DNA from: Clitoria ternatea | Lineage: Eukaryota; Streptophyta; Magnoliopsida; Fabales; Fabaceae | Length of the DNA: 64,000 bases | Assembly: GCA_037962975.1 (NCBI GenBank) | Contig: CM075674.1 | Location: 91,032,501 to 91,096,500 of the forward strand | Direction of reading: 5' to 3' | Shown: positions 1 to 10,709 of the stretch, in pieces | Layout of the letters: every line of letters starts with the position of its first letter | How positions within the stretch are numbered: position 1 is the stretch's first letter | The notes under the pieces: model-generated | The model's database searches: none | The model's input: only the letters and a program-made list of their open reading frames with translations | Told to the model about the DNA's origin: nothing | Translations under genes and position numbers: made by a program

Positions 1-1078
1 CAACTTAAGCTAACGACTAACACTACTTAATTACATAGTTTACAAAATAACTAACTAAATACAGCTCAGCTCTTAACAGGATCCAGCTCAACCTTAGCTA
101 ATGTACAGCTCAGCACCAGCTAATTGACAACTTACTTCTTAAGTTAGCTTGAGGTTGCAGTAGTAGAGAAGAAGGCAATGGAAGCGGAACGGTACTGCAC
201 CAAGTGTGTTGTTGGAGGGAAAGAACAGTGTTTAAATTACTGCCTTGATGCTTCAGCTGTTGAGTATTCGCTTGGGCGGATTAAACTTCGCTTGAGCGAG
301 TCCGGATTAACACTGCAGTGTTTCTTTCTCACTTGGGCGTTATGGCAAAACTTGGGCGAGGACGGTCTCTTAAAGTAATGCTTGAGTGAGTCCGGATTTT
401 ACTAGGACGGATTAAATAATGACTAAGCACATCGGTTTCTTATGTAGCATTCCGATCTTCTCTCTTTTGGATCCGGTGTCTTGGGAGTCTTCTTAAGTAA
501 GCTTGGGCATAGTCTTGCTTGGGCGGAGTCTTGCTTGGGCGGAGTCTTGCTTTTCTTAAGCGAACTTGGACCCTCGCTTGAGCGGAGTTAACTCCCGCTT
601 GGGCGAATTAATTATTAAATCGGTATTCTGTAGTTGGCACTCGGGTTCTTCATGCAGTATTCTGAGTCCTTATTCTCTTTTGGAGTCAGTGTCTTTGAAG
701 TCTTACTCAGTCGGTCTTTGGACTCTTTTCAGTCGGAATTGAGGAAGTCTCACTCGGATTTATCAAATCTTGCTCGGCTCTGTAGGATTTCACTCGGAAT
801 ATCCTTCTTATCTCGAGTCCGCCCTGTTCCTGCACCAATAAACAGCTACTTGCCTAGCATTTATACGCTGGCTACCTAGTAAATTTGTAAATACTTCAAA
901 ATTCCTTATTTAATTAAAATTTTCAATCGGTTTCTTACATAGATAACATACTTTTGAAATAATTAACTACAACATGAATTCTTATCAAATTATTAAATAA
1001 TAATAATAAAACTAGACAATACTTAGTAAATTATGTTGACTAATCAGTGGAATAATTAAGTCTTTTCAAGACTTATCA
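1..1078 (-). repeat. Element A 3' LTR (partial)
   Basis: Matches 6945-8022 base for base apart from six transitions. In element orientation it begins TGATAAGTC at 1078, directly after the polypurine tract. About 930 bp of the LTR lie before the window. Short ORFs inside it (for example 178-378 and 634-879) are repeated in the other LTR and look non-coding. Confidence 0.93.
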
Positions 1079-1080
1079 CA

Positions 1081-1092
1081 TCCCCAAACTTA
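1081..1092 (-). other. Polypurine tract of element A with adjacent hairpin
   Basis: On the minus strand this reads TAAGTTTGGGGA, two bases before the LTR start TGATAAG. It is the expected plus-strand DNA primer of a Ty3 element. Just upstream in element sense (1098-1115) lies an inverted repeat, TTGCTT and AAGCAA on the plus strand, around GTCCTT. Confidence 0.85.
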
Positions 1093-2689
1093 AAACTTTG
1101 CTTGTCCTTAAGCAAATATTCAGATTAATTATCAATCAGCAATTGATCAACACAGTCAACCTTTCCTTATCTTAATTCATACTATAATTATTGAATACCG
1201 ATCATGCTTTCTTTTTGCAATTTCTAAAAGTATAAATACTTACACCTCCTTTGAAAGACAAACTGCTGATGCTTTCCTCACTGGTCGGTGTTTAACTTTT
1301 CTCTCGGTGTATAGGGTAAATAAAATGCACTCAGCACCTGCATACTTGTTAGATCAACATAGGCTTGCAACAGTTCTAAACATCATGAAATATGCCAACT
1401 CAATCGGATCAGTAAGGGCTTTTTAAGCTTATAATGGGGCTTGGCTACAGGCTCAATTATTGTTTTTCCGAGTCATAGATAGGTTACAAGATGTGTCCAC
1501 TGATGCTTTGCCTCGATTCTAACTTACTTGCCTCGACTAACAATTCTCTTTATTTTTCAAACTGGATGCTACTTAATAACTCGTGCTGTTTTGCACTTTC
1601 TTTATCTCTCAGTCCTTCGGACTTTTCTTTTCCTTTTCTTTCTTTTCTTTCCATTTTTTTTTCTTTTGGTGCTTTGCACCTCTTTTTCTTTTCAATACTT
1701 TGTTCATTTTTCTCTCGGCTTTGCCTTTCTTCCTTTTATTTTTCTACATATTTATCCATAATCAAGGTCGGAGTGTGTCCTTAATTACTATTAGGCACAC
1801 TCTTCATCCCCAAACTTAGAGATTGCTAGTCCTTAGCAATAAGCAAAAATGAGTAATTCATCAGTGGAACATCAAGGGTACTCTAGTCGGGTTTTTCTTG
1901 GATAAATAGGCTTGTAACGTTAGGTGCATAAAACGAATGAAAGGGTCTCAGGCTCAAACATAATTATAGGGTCAAAGGGTGATTAATATATTAGGAAGGT
2001 TATTTTTGGCCCTGGCTAAATAATCAAAGAAGGCCTTCATCATTTCCGATTGGTTGACATACTACAATTAGCAATAACTAAGGCAAATTCTGTCTCACTA
2101 ACTAGCATACAAGCTCACTCGGAAAAGATAAAACAGGCTCAAAAGCTCATACAATTATAACAGTTAATCAGCCAATCCTGTCCCCAAACTTAATGTAAGA
2201 TCATACATCTAGATTGCTAACTAGCATGCCGAGTAAACATTTTAATTAATGATGAATAATAGTTATGGTCAGGGATCATGAGTTAAGCAAAAACCGATCA
2301 ATTAATTTATATGACTACAGCCTAAGAATTAGCAACTTTAAATTATTAAGATGGATTTGAAATTAAATATAATTAACATATTTTATCAAATAAAGAATCG
2401 GAAAATCAAATAAGGAGTCGGGGTACTAGAATACTTCCCTTTTTCCTGAATGGCAGTGCTTGGAAACGCCTGGTTGGACTTTCTCAGAAATTAGAAGACG
2501 TGCCTTCTCCTGCAATGCGCGTAAGTACGCTGAAATATTGGCGCGCCGACGCCCAATCTAAAAAAAATGAAGCATCAGGTATGATATTCGCTCAAGCGTG
2601 TTAAATCGCTCTCAAGCGAGAAACACAGCATTAGGTATCATCAATATGGTACTCACGCTCAAGCTCACATACCAAATAGATAAAAGACC
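1093..2689 (-). other. Element A 3' untranslated region with extra polypurine-like copies
   Basis: AT-rich sequence with no credible coding frame. Two further copies of the polypurine motif (CCCCAAACTTA on the plus strand) occur near 1808 and 2181. The one near 1808 also has a hairpin beside it, ATTGCTA and TAGCAAT around GTCCT (1824-1842). A pyrimidine-rich stretch at about 1610-1740 is simple sequence. Two CGCTCAAGCG-type motifs lie near 2590-2620. Confidence 0.6.
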
Positions 2690-4075
2690 AAGAAAAACTG
2701 AGAAGGAGATACCGAGAGAGAGAAAAAGACGAATGTACAATGAGTAAATGCGAGACGAGTGTATGACAGAATGAAAGATCGAATAAAGAATAAAAGTGAC
2801 AGACTAAAGGTGGAAGATCAAATGAAATAAATACCAAGTGGATCAAGAATGAATGAAGAAAGGGACCGAGTGAATGAAAACGAGTAAAAGATTATACCGA
2901 GTGGATGAGGTCAGGGACTGAATGGAAAGAATACTGAGTGAATGAAGAATGAGAAAATGAAGACGAGTGAAAGATTAACTGGCCGAGTGAATAGAAGAAT
3001 CAAGAAAGAATGAAAGAGATGCTGAGTAAATGGAAGAACCGATGAATAAAAGACGAACGGAAAAGTGAGAGCAAAGCTGAGTGAATAAAACAACAAGTGG
3101 AAGAACGAAAAAGATAGAGTGCGGTAATGAAAGACTGAATGACGGGTGACGAACAGAAAAGAGAGTGACCGAGTGGAAGAGTAAACGAGTAGATTGAGGG
3201 TGGATGGAAAAAAAACAGTGGATGGAAGAATGAATGGGAGAACGAATGAGAATATTTCGAGTGAAGGAGATGAGTGAATGATATACCGATCGGATGACGG
3301 AGATGAACGAGTGGAAGAAACCGAGTGATCTAGCGAGAAACCGAGTGAATGAGGAACTGAGTAATGAGTGAGTGAGAAAAAGTGAATAAAACACTGAATG
3401 AAAAGGGTACTGAGTGAATGAATACCGAATGGGTCACAGAATGAGTGAAAGAATGAATGAATAAAGAAAAGTGTATGAGAACCGAGTGTGACAATGAATG
3501 GACGAGTGAACAACTGCAGTGAGATACGAGTGAACAGAGAAGCGAGTGGGAGAAAGAATGAATGAAGGTAAGGCCGAGTGAAAGAAAGGACGAGTGGATG
3601 AAATTGAGTGATATAGATCGGAGATATGAAGAATGAGTGAATGACAATGAGAGTTCGGGCGAAGAACAAAAATGACAGGAGTAAAAAATGGAATGAATGA
3701 AATACCGAGTAAATGAAAGGCCGAGTGAATAAAATGAATACAATGGAGAAACTCAGGGAATGAAAAACGTGAAGACAAGAAATTGAGTGTGACAATCGCG
3801 AATGAAACACGAGTAGATGAAAACGAAAAACCGACAGCGTGAGAAAACTGAGAAAGAAAATAAGTGGAATGAATCGACGAGTAAATGAATACCGAGTGGG
3901 TAAAAGTAAAAAAAAAAATGAATGAACAAACAGCGAGAGGTCGGACAAATATAAAAACAAGTGAAAGGACAGGAAAGAATACATGAAAAGAAGGCTGAGT
4001 GAAAGAAAAATGAAAGAAACTGAGTGAAGAGTGAGGAATGAGGGATCCGAGTGATAAAAGGCTGACTGAAATAAG
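2690..4075. repeat. Degenerate GAGTGAATGAA-type simple repeat tract
   Basis: About 1.4 kb of purine-rich degenerate repeats built on CCGAGTGAATGAA. The lack of stop trinucleotides on the minus strand leaves a 392-residue frame (2911-4089) of mostly Ser, Phe, His and Leu, and several overlapping frames are open as well. That is what composition predicts, so I do not call it a gene. The CCGAGTG word is also frequent in element C at 15086-17588. Confidence 0.75.
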
Positions 4076-4218
4076 TCACCCTTCATCATCTGACCTGTTT
4101 ATTACATCAACAATCAGAAACCATTTATTAAAGTCCCCATGAGAAGTTTCCGATCGAAAAGGGTATCAGTGGGTATCATTGGGTATCATGTCAATCTCAC
4201 TCAGGCTCATTAAGCTTT

Positions 4219-4511
4219 CGCTTAAGCGAGAAAATGCACAGCACATCCTCAGGCCCGATTGCGCTCAAGCGTGAGCTTGAAGCGCTCAAGCGGAGGTGCA
4301 GAAAAAACCATGCATCACTGTCACGCTTTGAGCGTGTGGAATGACGCTCAAGTGAGCAGTTTATTGAGAGGCAAAAGAGCTCACGCTCAAAGCGGAAGGG
4401 GAAACAGGTCTCGATCTCGCTCAAGCGAAAAGAAGACACGCTCAAGCGAAAAGACTTATACAAGGTCACGCTTAGATCACGCTTAAGCGTCAACTTCCTC
4501 TTGCTCAAGCG
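4219..4511. repeat. Phased palindrome array, CGCTCAAGCG type, inside element A
   Basis: Eleven or so copies of CGCTCAAGCG/CGCTTAAGCG and variants begin near 4219, 4262, 4283, 4324, 4345, 4384, 4418, 4439, 4469, 4480 and 4502. The steps are 43, 21, 41, 21, 39, 34, 21, 30, 11 and 22 bp, mostly close to whole helical turns. The same palindrome, pairing and phasing occur in elements B and C. Confidence 0.8.
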
Positions 4512-4592
4512 TGGAGGGAATCTGATTCTATTTTCTTCATGTTGTTCAGTCTCTCACTATTTTATTTATGTACACGAAAAACCAACACAAGA

Positions 4593-5180
4593 TCATCCTC
4601 CAGGATCCCATTTCTTATGTCCATACACTCTTGGTCTTTTTACTCCTTGTTTTTCCTTGTTATGTTTGAAGCTAATGCTCAACATAACTTTCCTCCAATC
4701 TTTTCTTTTCCAAACTTTCTGTTTTTTCTTCTTTTTCTTTTCTTCACTTTTTTTCTTTTTCTGTTTTTTGTTAGTCTTCCTCTTTTTATGCCACAAGCAA
4801 TGTTCTTCTTGACTTGATGATTCACATTTCTTTTTGAGTTCCATAGCTGCAGTAGTCATCACTAGCAAACGCTCCTCATAACATGGCTGAATTTCTTCTT
4901 CTTCTTTTATATTCTCAATATCTACACATGTTAACTCTTCTTGTGCATGAACTTCTACTTCTTTCTCTATGTTCACACTTGGCTCCAACAAAAATTCAGT
5001 ATCATTATTATGTTGCCAAGATATGGTTTCCATCTTTGCTGAGATCTCAACCTTTTCTATCACTTCTTGCTCAATAATAGTGTCTAAATGATTTTCAGGT
5101 TCCTCAATGGCTTCTGTTGTCATTTGTTCAATTTTCACTCCTACAACACTTGCACCATCAAAGAAACTATTCAATGACAA
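4593..5180 (-). CDS. Element A downstream ORF, acidic then lysine-rich, function unknown
   Basis: A 195-residue frame in minus orientation, directly downstream of the ORF at 5220-5771 and separated by 39 bases including a stop. The N-terminal two thirds are Glu-rich; the C-terminal part is a Lys/Glu run followed by a basic tail. I recognise no domain. It may be the second half of a broken gag-derived protein or a chance extension through the poly-purine stretch near 4700-4790. No enzymatic motif is visible. Confidence 0.4.
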   Translation of the reverse strand: MSLNSFFDGASVVGVKIEQMTTEAIEEPENHLDTIIEQEVIEKVEISAKMETISWQHNNDTEFLLEPSVNIEKEVEVHAQEELTCVDIENIKEEEEIQPCYEERLLVMTTAAMELKKKCESSSQEEHCLWHKKRKTNKKQKKKKSEEKKKKKKQKVWKRKDWRKVMLSISFKHNKEKQGVKRPRVYGHKKWDPGG

Positions 5181-5219
5181 CTCTTGCTCTTGTTCTTCTT
5201 CAGACCAATCTTTTTCATT

Positions 5220-5771
5220 CTAATCATCAAAGAATGCTTCACTAGATATACTATCATCTTCCACTTCTGAAGTATAATCCATATCACTTTCTTCTTCACA
5301 TTCTTCAATTGACTCTTCTTCCATCAAATATCCCTGAACTTCCTTATTTTCTTCTTCTTCTTTTGTTTCAAGTTCAGGTTCATCCATTTTAATGTTTTCT
5401 AGCTGGTCTTCTTCTTCCCCAAACTTAATTTCTTCAACTAGACCAACATCATCATCCCATGGCTCTTCATATTGGTCTTTTCTTCGTACAACCTTTGTAT
5501 TACTTTGCTCTTCGGCTAACTGCTTTGCAATAAAATCCACTTGCTTTTGAATATTCATGATTGAATTATCAAAATTTTGAAGGCCGGTTTGAGTGACTTT
5601 TATGAATTGAATTAAACTCCTTTCTAACTCTGATGGCTCCTCCTCAATTGGTTGTACCTCCTCTTCATGGTTCATGCATAACGTTTGTGAATATTGAAGA
5701 AACTCTGCTAAGGTGTCATCAAGATCCATTACCTGTAACTTTTCACTTTCCAAAGGAACTAGGAAAAACAT
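5220..5771 (-). CDS. Element A gag-linker-like acidic ORF
   Basis: A 183-residue frame that begins about 220 bases inside the primer-binding site, where gag normally starts. Residues about 50-90 (LIQFIKVTQTG ... IMNIQKQVDFIAKQL) resemble the coiled-coil linker downstream of the gag zinc knuckle in Athila-like elements; compare FMQVSITNQK ... NLETQVGQL in element B. The rest is very acidic and ends in a Glu/Asp/Ser tail. Capsid and zinc-knuckle parts are absent. I infer a remnant or neofunctionalised piece of gag kept open in a non-autonomous element. The likely start is either the listed ATG or the Met at residue 15. Confidence 0.55.
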   Translation of the reverse strand: MFFLVPLESEKLQVMDLDDTLAEFLQYSQTLCMNHEEEVQPIEEEPSELERSLIQFIKVTQTGLQNFDNSIMNIQKQVDFIAKQLAEEQSNTKVVRRKDQYEEPWDDDVGLVEEIKFGEEEDQLENIKMDEPELETKEEEENKEVQGYLMEEESIEECEEESDMDYTSEVEDDSISSEAFFDD

Positions 5772-5990
5772 AAATGCAACAACTAACTACAAACAAGGCT
5801 ATTGTACAGTTAGTACCAACAACTAAACAACTAAAATCGAAACAGTAGTAACTATGAACAACAATACAGCGAGATTTAACAAATCCTACTCTTACAACGA
5901 AATTTACTAACAACTAACAATCATGTACAGAAACTAACAAAAATGGTTCAGTCTAGTACCGGTCCAAGGATTGTTGATATTACTCAACAA

Positions 5991-6008
5991 TCCCCGGCAA
6001 CGGCGCCA
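5991..6008 (-). other. Primer-binding site of element A
   Basis: On the minus strand it reads TGGCGCCGTTGCCGGGGA, six bases inside the LTR end. This is the tRNA-Asp-type primer site usual in Athila and Tat elements. It fixes the element's orientation. Confidence 0.92.
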
Positions 6009-6014
6009 TTAACT

Positions 6015-8022
6015 TGATGCTGAAATCCCGAGTCATTAAATTGATGGTAAAATCTTAGTAAAATGAAATGTGACTCTTGGATTCACACTTATGGCAAGCG
6101 CACCAGTCGTTAAAATTGTAGTATATTTGATCGTCTCACAGGGATTGTGGTAAATACCTTAATCTAGGACTAGTACAAGCTGAACCAACAGAAAATACAT
6201 GAAATTCATTCGGTTTTTATGGTTTTAGTGTTTTATAGTTGTTTTTATATTTTGAGAAACAGAGTTAAAGTGAAATGTGGAAAGTGATTAAAAGAAAACA
6301 GGTCAGGATTGCTTCGGCTCACAATCTCCTCAAGAAACATGCAATTAAGTATAGTCGAACTTCACAATCTAGAGGACAATCCGCTTGTGGTTATTCCCTA
6401 ATTCCTTAGGTGAAAAACACTAATCCTTAAGCAATGAACCTTAATTCCTTAAGTGCTCGATTAACCTAAGAATCTAATACGAAATTGGAGGTTGAACTCT
6501 AACTATTCACCTAAATTGATTAGGCCTGAACTAGTTAGAAAGCTGGAAGTTACCTAAGCTTCAGCCATGATTCCTCACTGGTGAAGTTCTTCATCCGTTC
6601 TGGATTTGTCAATCCAGCGATTCTGCTCCACTCCTCAGCTTGTTCGCCTCAAGATCTTCGAAGCCGATCTACTTGCTCACAGCTTCAAGACTCAATTGCT
6701 CACCTTCACAATCCCAACCTTTGGGATTTAGAACTCCATAGACTTCGGTTCCATCAAAGGATTGTGGAACGTCATGGAGGAGAGAGTTTAGAGAGATGAA
6801 AAATGTAGTGAGAGATTGGAATTGGAGAATGAAATTGTATTACGTTGCTCTGTGTCTCTACACACATGCCACCACCCTTAAAAACAGAGTATGTACATCC
6901 TATTTATAAGTTTCTACCTAACTAACTTAACTGATAACTTCGGACAACTTAAGCTAACGACTAACACTACTTAATTACATAGTTTACAAAATAACTAACT
7001 AAATACAGCTCAGCTCTTAACAGGATCCAGCTCAACCTTAGCTAATGTACAGCTCAGCACCAGCTAATTGACAACTCACTTCTTAAGTTAGCTTGAGGTT
7101 GCAGTAGTAGAGAAGAAGGCAATGGAAGCGGAACGGTACTGCACCAAGTGTGTTGTTGGAGGGAAAGAACAGTGTTTAAATTACTGCCCTGATGCTTCAG
7201 CTGTTGAGTATTCGCTTGGGCGGATTAAACTTCGCTTGAGCGAGTCCGGATTAACACTGCAGTGTTTCTTTCTCACTTGGGCGTTATGGCAAAACTTGGG
7301 CGAGGACGGTCTCTTAAAGTAATGCTTGAGTGAGTCCGGATTTTACTAGGACGGATTAAATAATGACTAAGCACATCGGTTTCTTATGTAGCATTCCGAT
7401 CTTCTCTCTTTTGGATCCGGTGTCTTGGGAGTCTTCTTAAGTAAGCTTGGGCGTAGTCTTGCTTGGGCGGAGTCTTGCTTGGGCGGAGTCTTGCTTTTCT
7501 TAAGCGAACTTGGACCCTCGCTTGAGCGGAGTTAACTCCCGCTTGGGCGGATTAATTATTAAATCAGTATTCTGTAGTTGGCACTCGGGTTCTTCATGCA
7601 GTATTCTGAGTCCTTATTCTCTTTTGGAGTCAGTGTCTTTGAAGTCTTACTCAGTCGGTCTTTGGACTCTTTTCAGTCAGAATTGAGGAAGTCTCACTCG
7701 GATTTATCAAATCTTGCTCGGCTCTGTAGGATTTCACTCGGAATATCCTTCTTATCTCGAGTCCGCCCTGTTCCTGCACCAATAAACAGCTACTTGCCTA
7801 GCATTTATACGCTGGCTACCTAGTAAATTTGTAAATACTTCAAAATTCCTTATTTAATTAAAATTTTCAATCGGTTTCTTACATAGATAACATACTTTTG
7901 AAATAATTAACTACAACATGAATTCTTATCAAATTATTAAATAATAATAATAAAACTAGACAATACTTAGTAAATTATGTTGACTAATCAGTGGAATAAT
8001 TAAGTCTTTTCAAGACTTATCA
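6015..8022 (-). repeat. Element A 5' LTR (complete, 2008 bp)
   Basis: In element sense it runs from TGATAAGTC (8022) to TTTCAGCATCA (6015). The U3 part (7213-7560) carries CTTGGGCG/CTTGAGCG repeats; the corresponding sites in the left LTR start at 269, 289, 330, 349, 379 and 400, with steps of 20, 41, 19, 30 and 21 bp. A TATA-like TTATAAATA lies downstream at 6901-6910. Confidence 0.92.
6901..6910 (-). promoter_or_regulatory. Probable TATA box of element A LTR
   Basis: The minus strand reads CTTATAAATA in the LTR, about 300 bp downstream of the nearest phased repeat. No start-site data are available. Confidence 0.45.
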
Positions 8023-8501
8023 GTTTCTTTACAAGTGAGCTTTAGTTGCTCTACTATTTTGTCTCTTATCTTCTTTGATGATAACCACAGCTATCCTTGA
8101 TAGGAGCTTAACTCGAAGCATCATTCAAAAGGATTTTAGAATATTGTATAAAGAGTACTTGGAATAACATTCTCGTTGCATGATCTTGTTATTTTAAAAG
8201 TCTGAGGTCTGATTGTGGTCCAAAGGTTTGGGAGTCCTTGAATCAGACTCTTTTTAGGCAAAGTCTAGAATCAAACTCTTGTTGAATCAGACTTTTGTTC
8301 TGATGGACTCCCTCTTTCTTTTGAAACTTGTGTACTTGGAATTTGTTTCCCGAAACACTTAGTTTAAATAGATTAGAACACACAAGGGTAGACTTCATTT
8401 AGTTTAAATGCCTTGATGTGTGTTATTAACAAATCTTGAGGTCTGGTTAATAGTTGTTACCAAATTTCTTTTTCAAACTAGACTTGGTTTCCATAACATC
8501 T
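8023..8501. other. Unassigned AT-rich sequence
   Basis: Intervening DNA between element A and an integrase fragment. I see no coding frame and no LTR end. It may be old retrotransposon debris. Confidence 0.4.
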
Positions 8502-8624
8502 AATTGGGAAGGCCCATATCGAATAAAAGAAGTCATAGGAAAAGGCGCATACCGGTTGGAAGAGTTGGAAGGCAGAAGCATCCTTTGAACATGGAAAGCT
8601 ACAAATTTTAAGATGTATTTTAGT
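8502..8624 (+). pseudogene. Tat/Ogre-like integrase C-terminal fragment
   Basis: Forty-one codons on the plus strand begin NWEGPYRIKEVIGKGAYRLE, the SH3-like tail of Ty3/gypsy integrase, followed by the W-K-A-x-N block. An in-frame TGA interrupts it after RSIL. Downstream sequence (8630-8700) still translates to the Phe/Pro/Arg-rich stretch common after pol in Tat/Ogre elements. No upstream integrase core is present, so this is an old truncated copy. Confidence 0.75.
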
Positions 8625-8777
8625 TGATGTAACCAAGGGGCACTCTTTTTCCTACCTGAGAGGTTTTTCCCACTAGATTTTTCCCCAAGGAGGTTTTAAC
8701 ATGTCCCACACTTAATATTCAATAAAAGTTTTCCATTTTACAGACATGTCTCACTATCAAAGATCACACTAACTTAA

Positions 8778-9002
8778 GAAAACCCATACAAGATACACTT
8801 GCTCGGGGGAAACGACTTATGACAAAAAAAGCTGAGTGAGATACGCTCACTCGAGGGAAACAATTTAATAAGAAAACCCAAGTGAGATACGCTTACTCTG
8901 GGGAACGATTTGACAAGAAAACCCAAGGGAGATATACTCACTCAAGGGAAAAGATTTGTATCAACAAAGACCCGAGTAAGACACACTTGCTTGAGGAGTA
9001 TG
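8778..9002 (+). repeat. Degenerate ~46-bp tandem repeat
   Basis: Five diverged units follow the scheme AAAACCC-(A)GTGAGATACGC-TTACTC-GGGGAACGATTTGACAAG. They lie directly after the Tat/Ogre-like pol remnant and are probably its 3' untranslated repeat. Confidence 0.7.
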
Positions 9003-9289
9003 AAGTTTATCTTTTTCAAAATTATCCTAAGTTACGAAAACCTTAACACATTTGCTCGAAAATAAGAGTGTTGTTCGTGTCTTCATCTACGACTACAGAT
9101 TATATTAAAACCAAGAAACGCTTACTCGAAGACGACAATATCATCCACAAAGTCCCAAAGGTACAGGAAGAAGATAGAAAATCAAACAAACGTAACAAGT
9201 TAAAAGATTCATTTATTACTTAAATTTCAAATAAAGCTTAAATAGGAAGCTCAAAATAAAGGCTTACAAGGGTTTCTCGATTCAGCACC

Positions 9290-10171
9290 CGGGATGGTAC
9301 CATTATGGCCAAACTCAACACCTACACTAAGAGTGGTGTTTGGAGCAGCATCAACAGAACCAGACCCAACCTCGATTCTAAGAGCATTGACATCCTGGTC
9401 GCTAGAAGGAGGAGGTGGTGGATCAGCCACATCATCATTTGAATCTAGAGATTCAACAATCTAGTCATTTATCATTACCCTAAAAGGATTGAGCCCTTCC
9501 TAAGAGATCGGGATGAGGGGTTCAAAAGAGTGTGCTACGCGTGACACAACTCGAAGGCAGAGATATACTTCTCCTTTCAGCATATCTATTTAAGCCTCTA
9601 CCTCAGACATCTCTACCTGGTGCCTACACTCCACAACCTTCAGCTCTTCTAGAGATGAGGCAAGAGCTTTTAGAGCCTCCTGTAGAAATCCCTTAATGTT
9701 TTTCCTTTTCAAAGAAAGCCCTCAGTACGGGTCCTTCACTGTGTTCACCTTTTTCTCCCGGTACTTGGATTTCTCCTCTACAACAGAAAGCTTGGACTCG
9801 GTGAGTGCTCACCTAGACTGAGCAATCTTTAGGGCTTGCTCGGCCTACTTCAGCCTTTCCCTTAATGCAGGTACTTCCTTAGCCACCACCATAACCTCTT
9901 GAAGCTGGGCGGTGGCGACTTCTTTCTCTTTATTCAACCTCTCAAAGGCCTTGATCTGAGGGCCAAAGTAGTCATCTACATATTGGCTCATGGAAGCGAC
10001 ACGGAGGCCAAATATCTCTATGGCCCAGCATATGGCCACAGGGTTCGACTCCATATATATCTTTCTGTCTTCTTTAAAAGGTACAACCCGGTCCACGAAC
10101 CTAGGGAACAAGAAACGAGCATCCCAAAGTAAACGGGCAGGGTTGCGGTACGTCTTTAGGCTCTGATGCAT
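9290..10171 (-). pseudogene. Broken coiled-coil ORF, plant-transposon accessory protein type
   Basis: The clearest piece is 9845-10171, 108 residues on the minus strand, ending in a Lys/Glu/Ala-rich coiled-coil stretch. Downstream in the same sense, 9290-9460 translates to an acidic, Pro-rich tail (VADPPPPPSSDQD). The layout (globular start, long coiled coil, acidic Pro-rich end) resembles accessory ORFs of Tat/Ogre-like plant elements. Several stops and probable frameshifts break it, and I cannot assign a family firmly. It runs opposite to the integrase fragment at 8502. Confidence 0.45.
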
Positions 10172-10505
10172 GAATTTTTCCTATAAATGAGTGGAACTCT
10201 CATACTCACTTGGCAGGGGGTGACAATTCTCTCAACTGTTATTTGGTTGCCAGATACCCTGTTCTATGGAGGAAGATGATCACCAGCCGATTCTGAGCTC
10301 TCAAACACCATGATTACATTCTTTTCTTGGAAGGGCACGCTCTACGTAGACACCCTTTTCTAGAAGAATGTTGATCTTATTTAGGACCGGGGTTCACCAA
10401 TCCTTTTTGTAGGTGACAATTCTTATATTGTCACCCAGCCCCACCTTCGAGATGTAACCCTATCCGAGAAGGAACAATAGTCACTGGAGCTGCCTTGGTG
10501 GCTAG
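10172..10505 (-). other. Continuation of degraded element sequence
   Basis: Partly open on the minus strand with many stops. No motif recognised. It ends at the target site of element B (10506-10510, GACGC). Confidence 0.35.
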
Positions 10506-10709
10506 GACGCTGATAAGTGCTTATTTTATGTTAAATTGATGATTCAATTGGACTCATTTTTTGAATAACTTAACTAAATTGATAAATAATTGAACATGAT
10601 TTTGTATACATGTTATATTGTGTAAAAAGGAACTAATGTGCCCAAATTTTGAAGAAAAGGGTCCAAAATCCTGAGGAAACTAAGAGGAACCAACACATTA
10701 AACCAAGAA

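Larger units (their letters stand above)
1..8022 (-). mobile_element. Element A: non-autonomous Athila-like LTR retrotransposon, 3' end cut by window start
   Basis: A direct repeat pairs 1-1078 with 6945-8022 without indels. The full right LTR is 6015-8022. The primer-binding site beside the right LTR and the polypurine tract beside the left one show that the element reads on the minus strand. The interior (1079-6014) is 4.9 kb and has no protease, RT or integrase; it holds two acidic ORFs, a palindrome array and a long low-complexity tract. The two LTR segments differ at only six positions in 1078 by my count, all transitions, so the insertion is recent. The right flank is GTTTC; the left target duplication is outside the window. 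Enzymes must come from another element; Athila-like relatives such as B and E1 are plausible donors (inference). Confidence 0.9.

Noticed and set aside
178..378. Small ORFs in the A LTRs (also 634-879 and their copies at 7122 and 7578)
   Set aside because: They lie in U3 repeats and resemble nothing; duplication of the LTR explains their conservation.
2911..4089. 392-residue open frame on the minus strand
   Set aside because: Produced by the GAGTGAATGAA-type simple repeat; other frames are open too and the protein is Ser/Phe/His-rich without domains.
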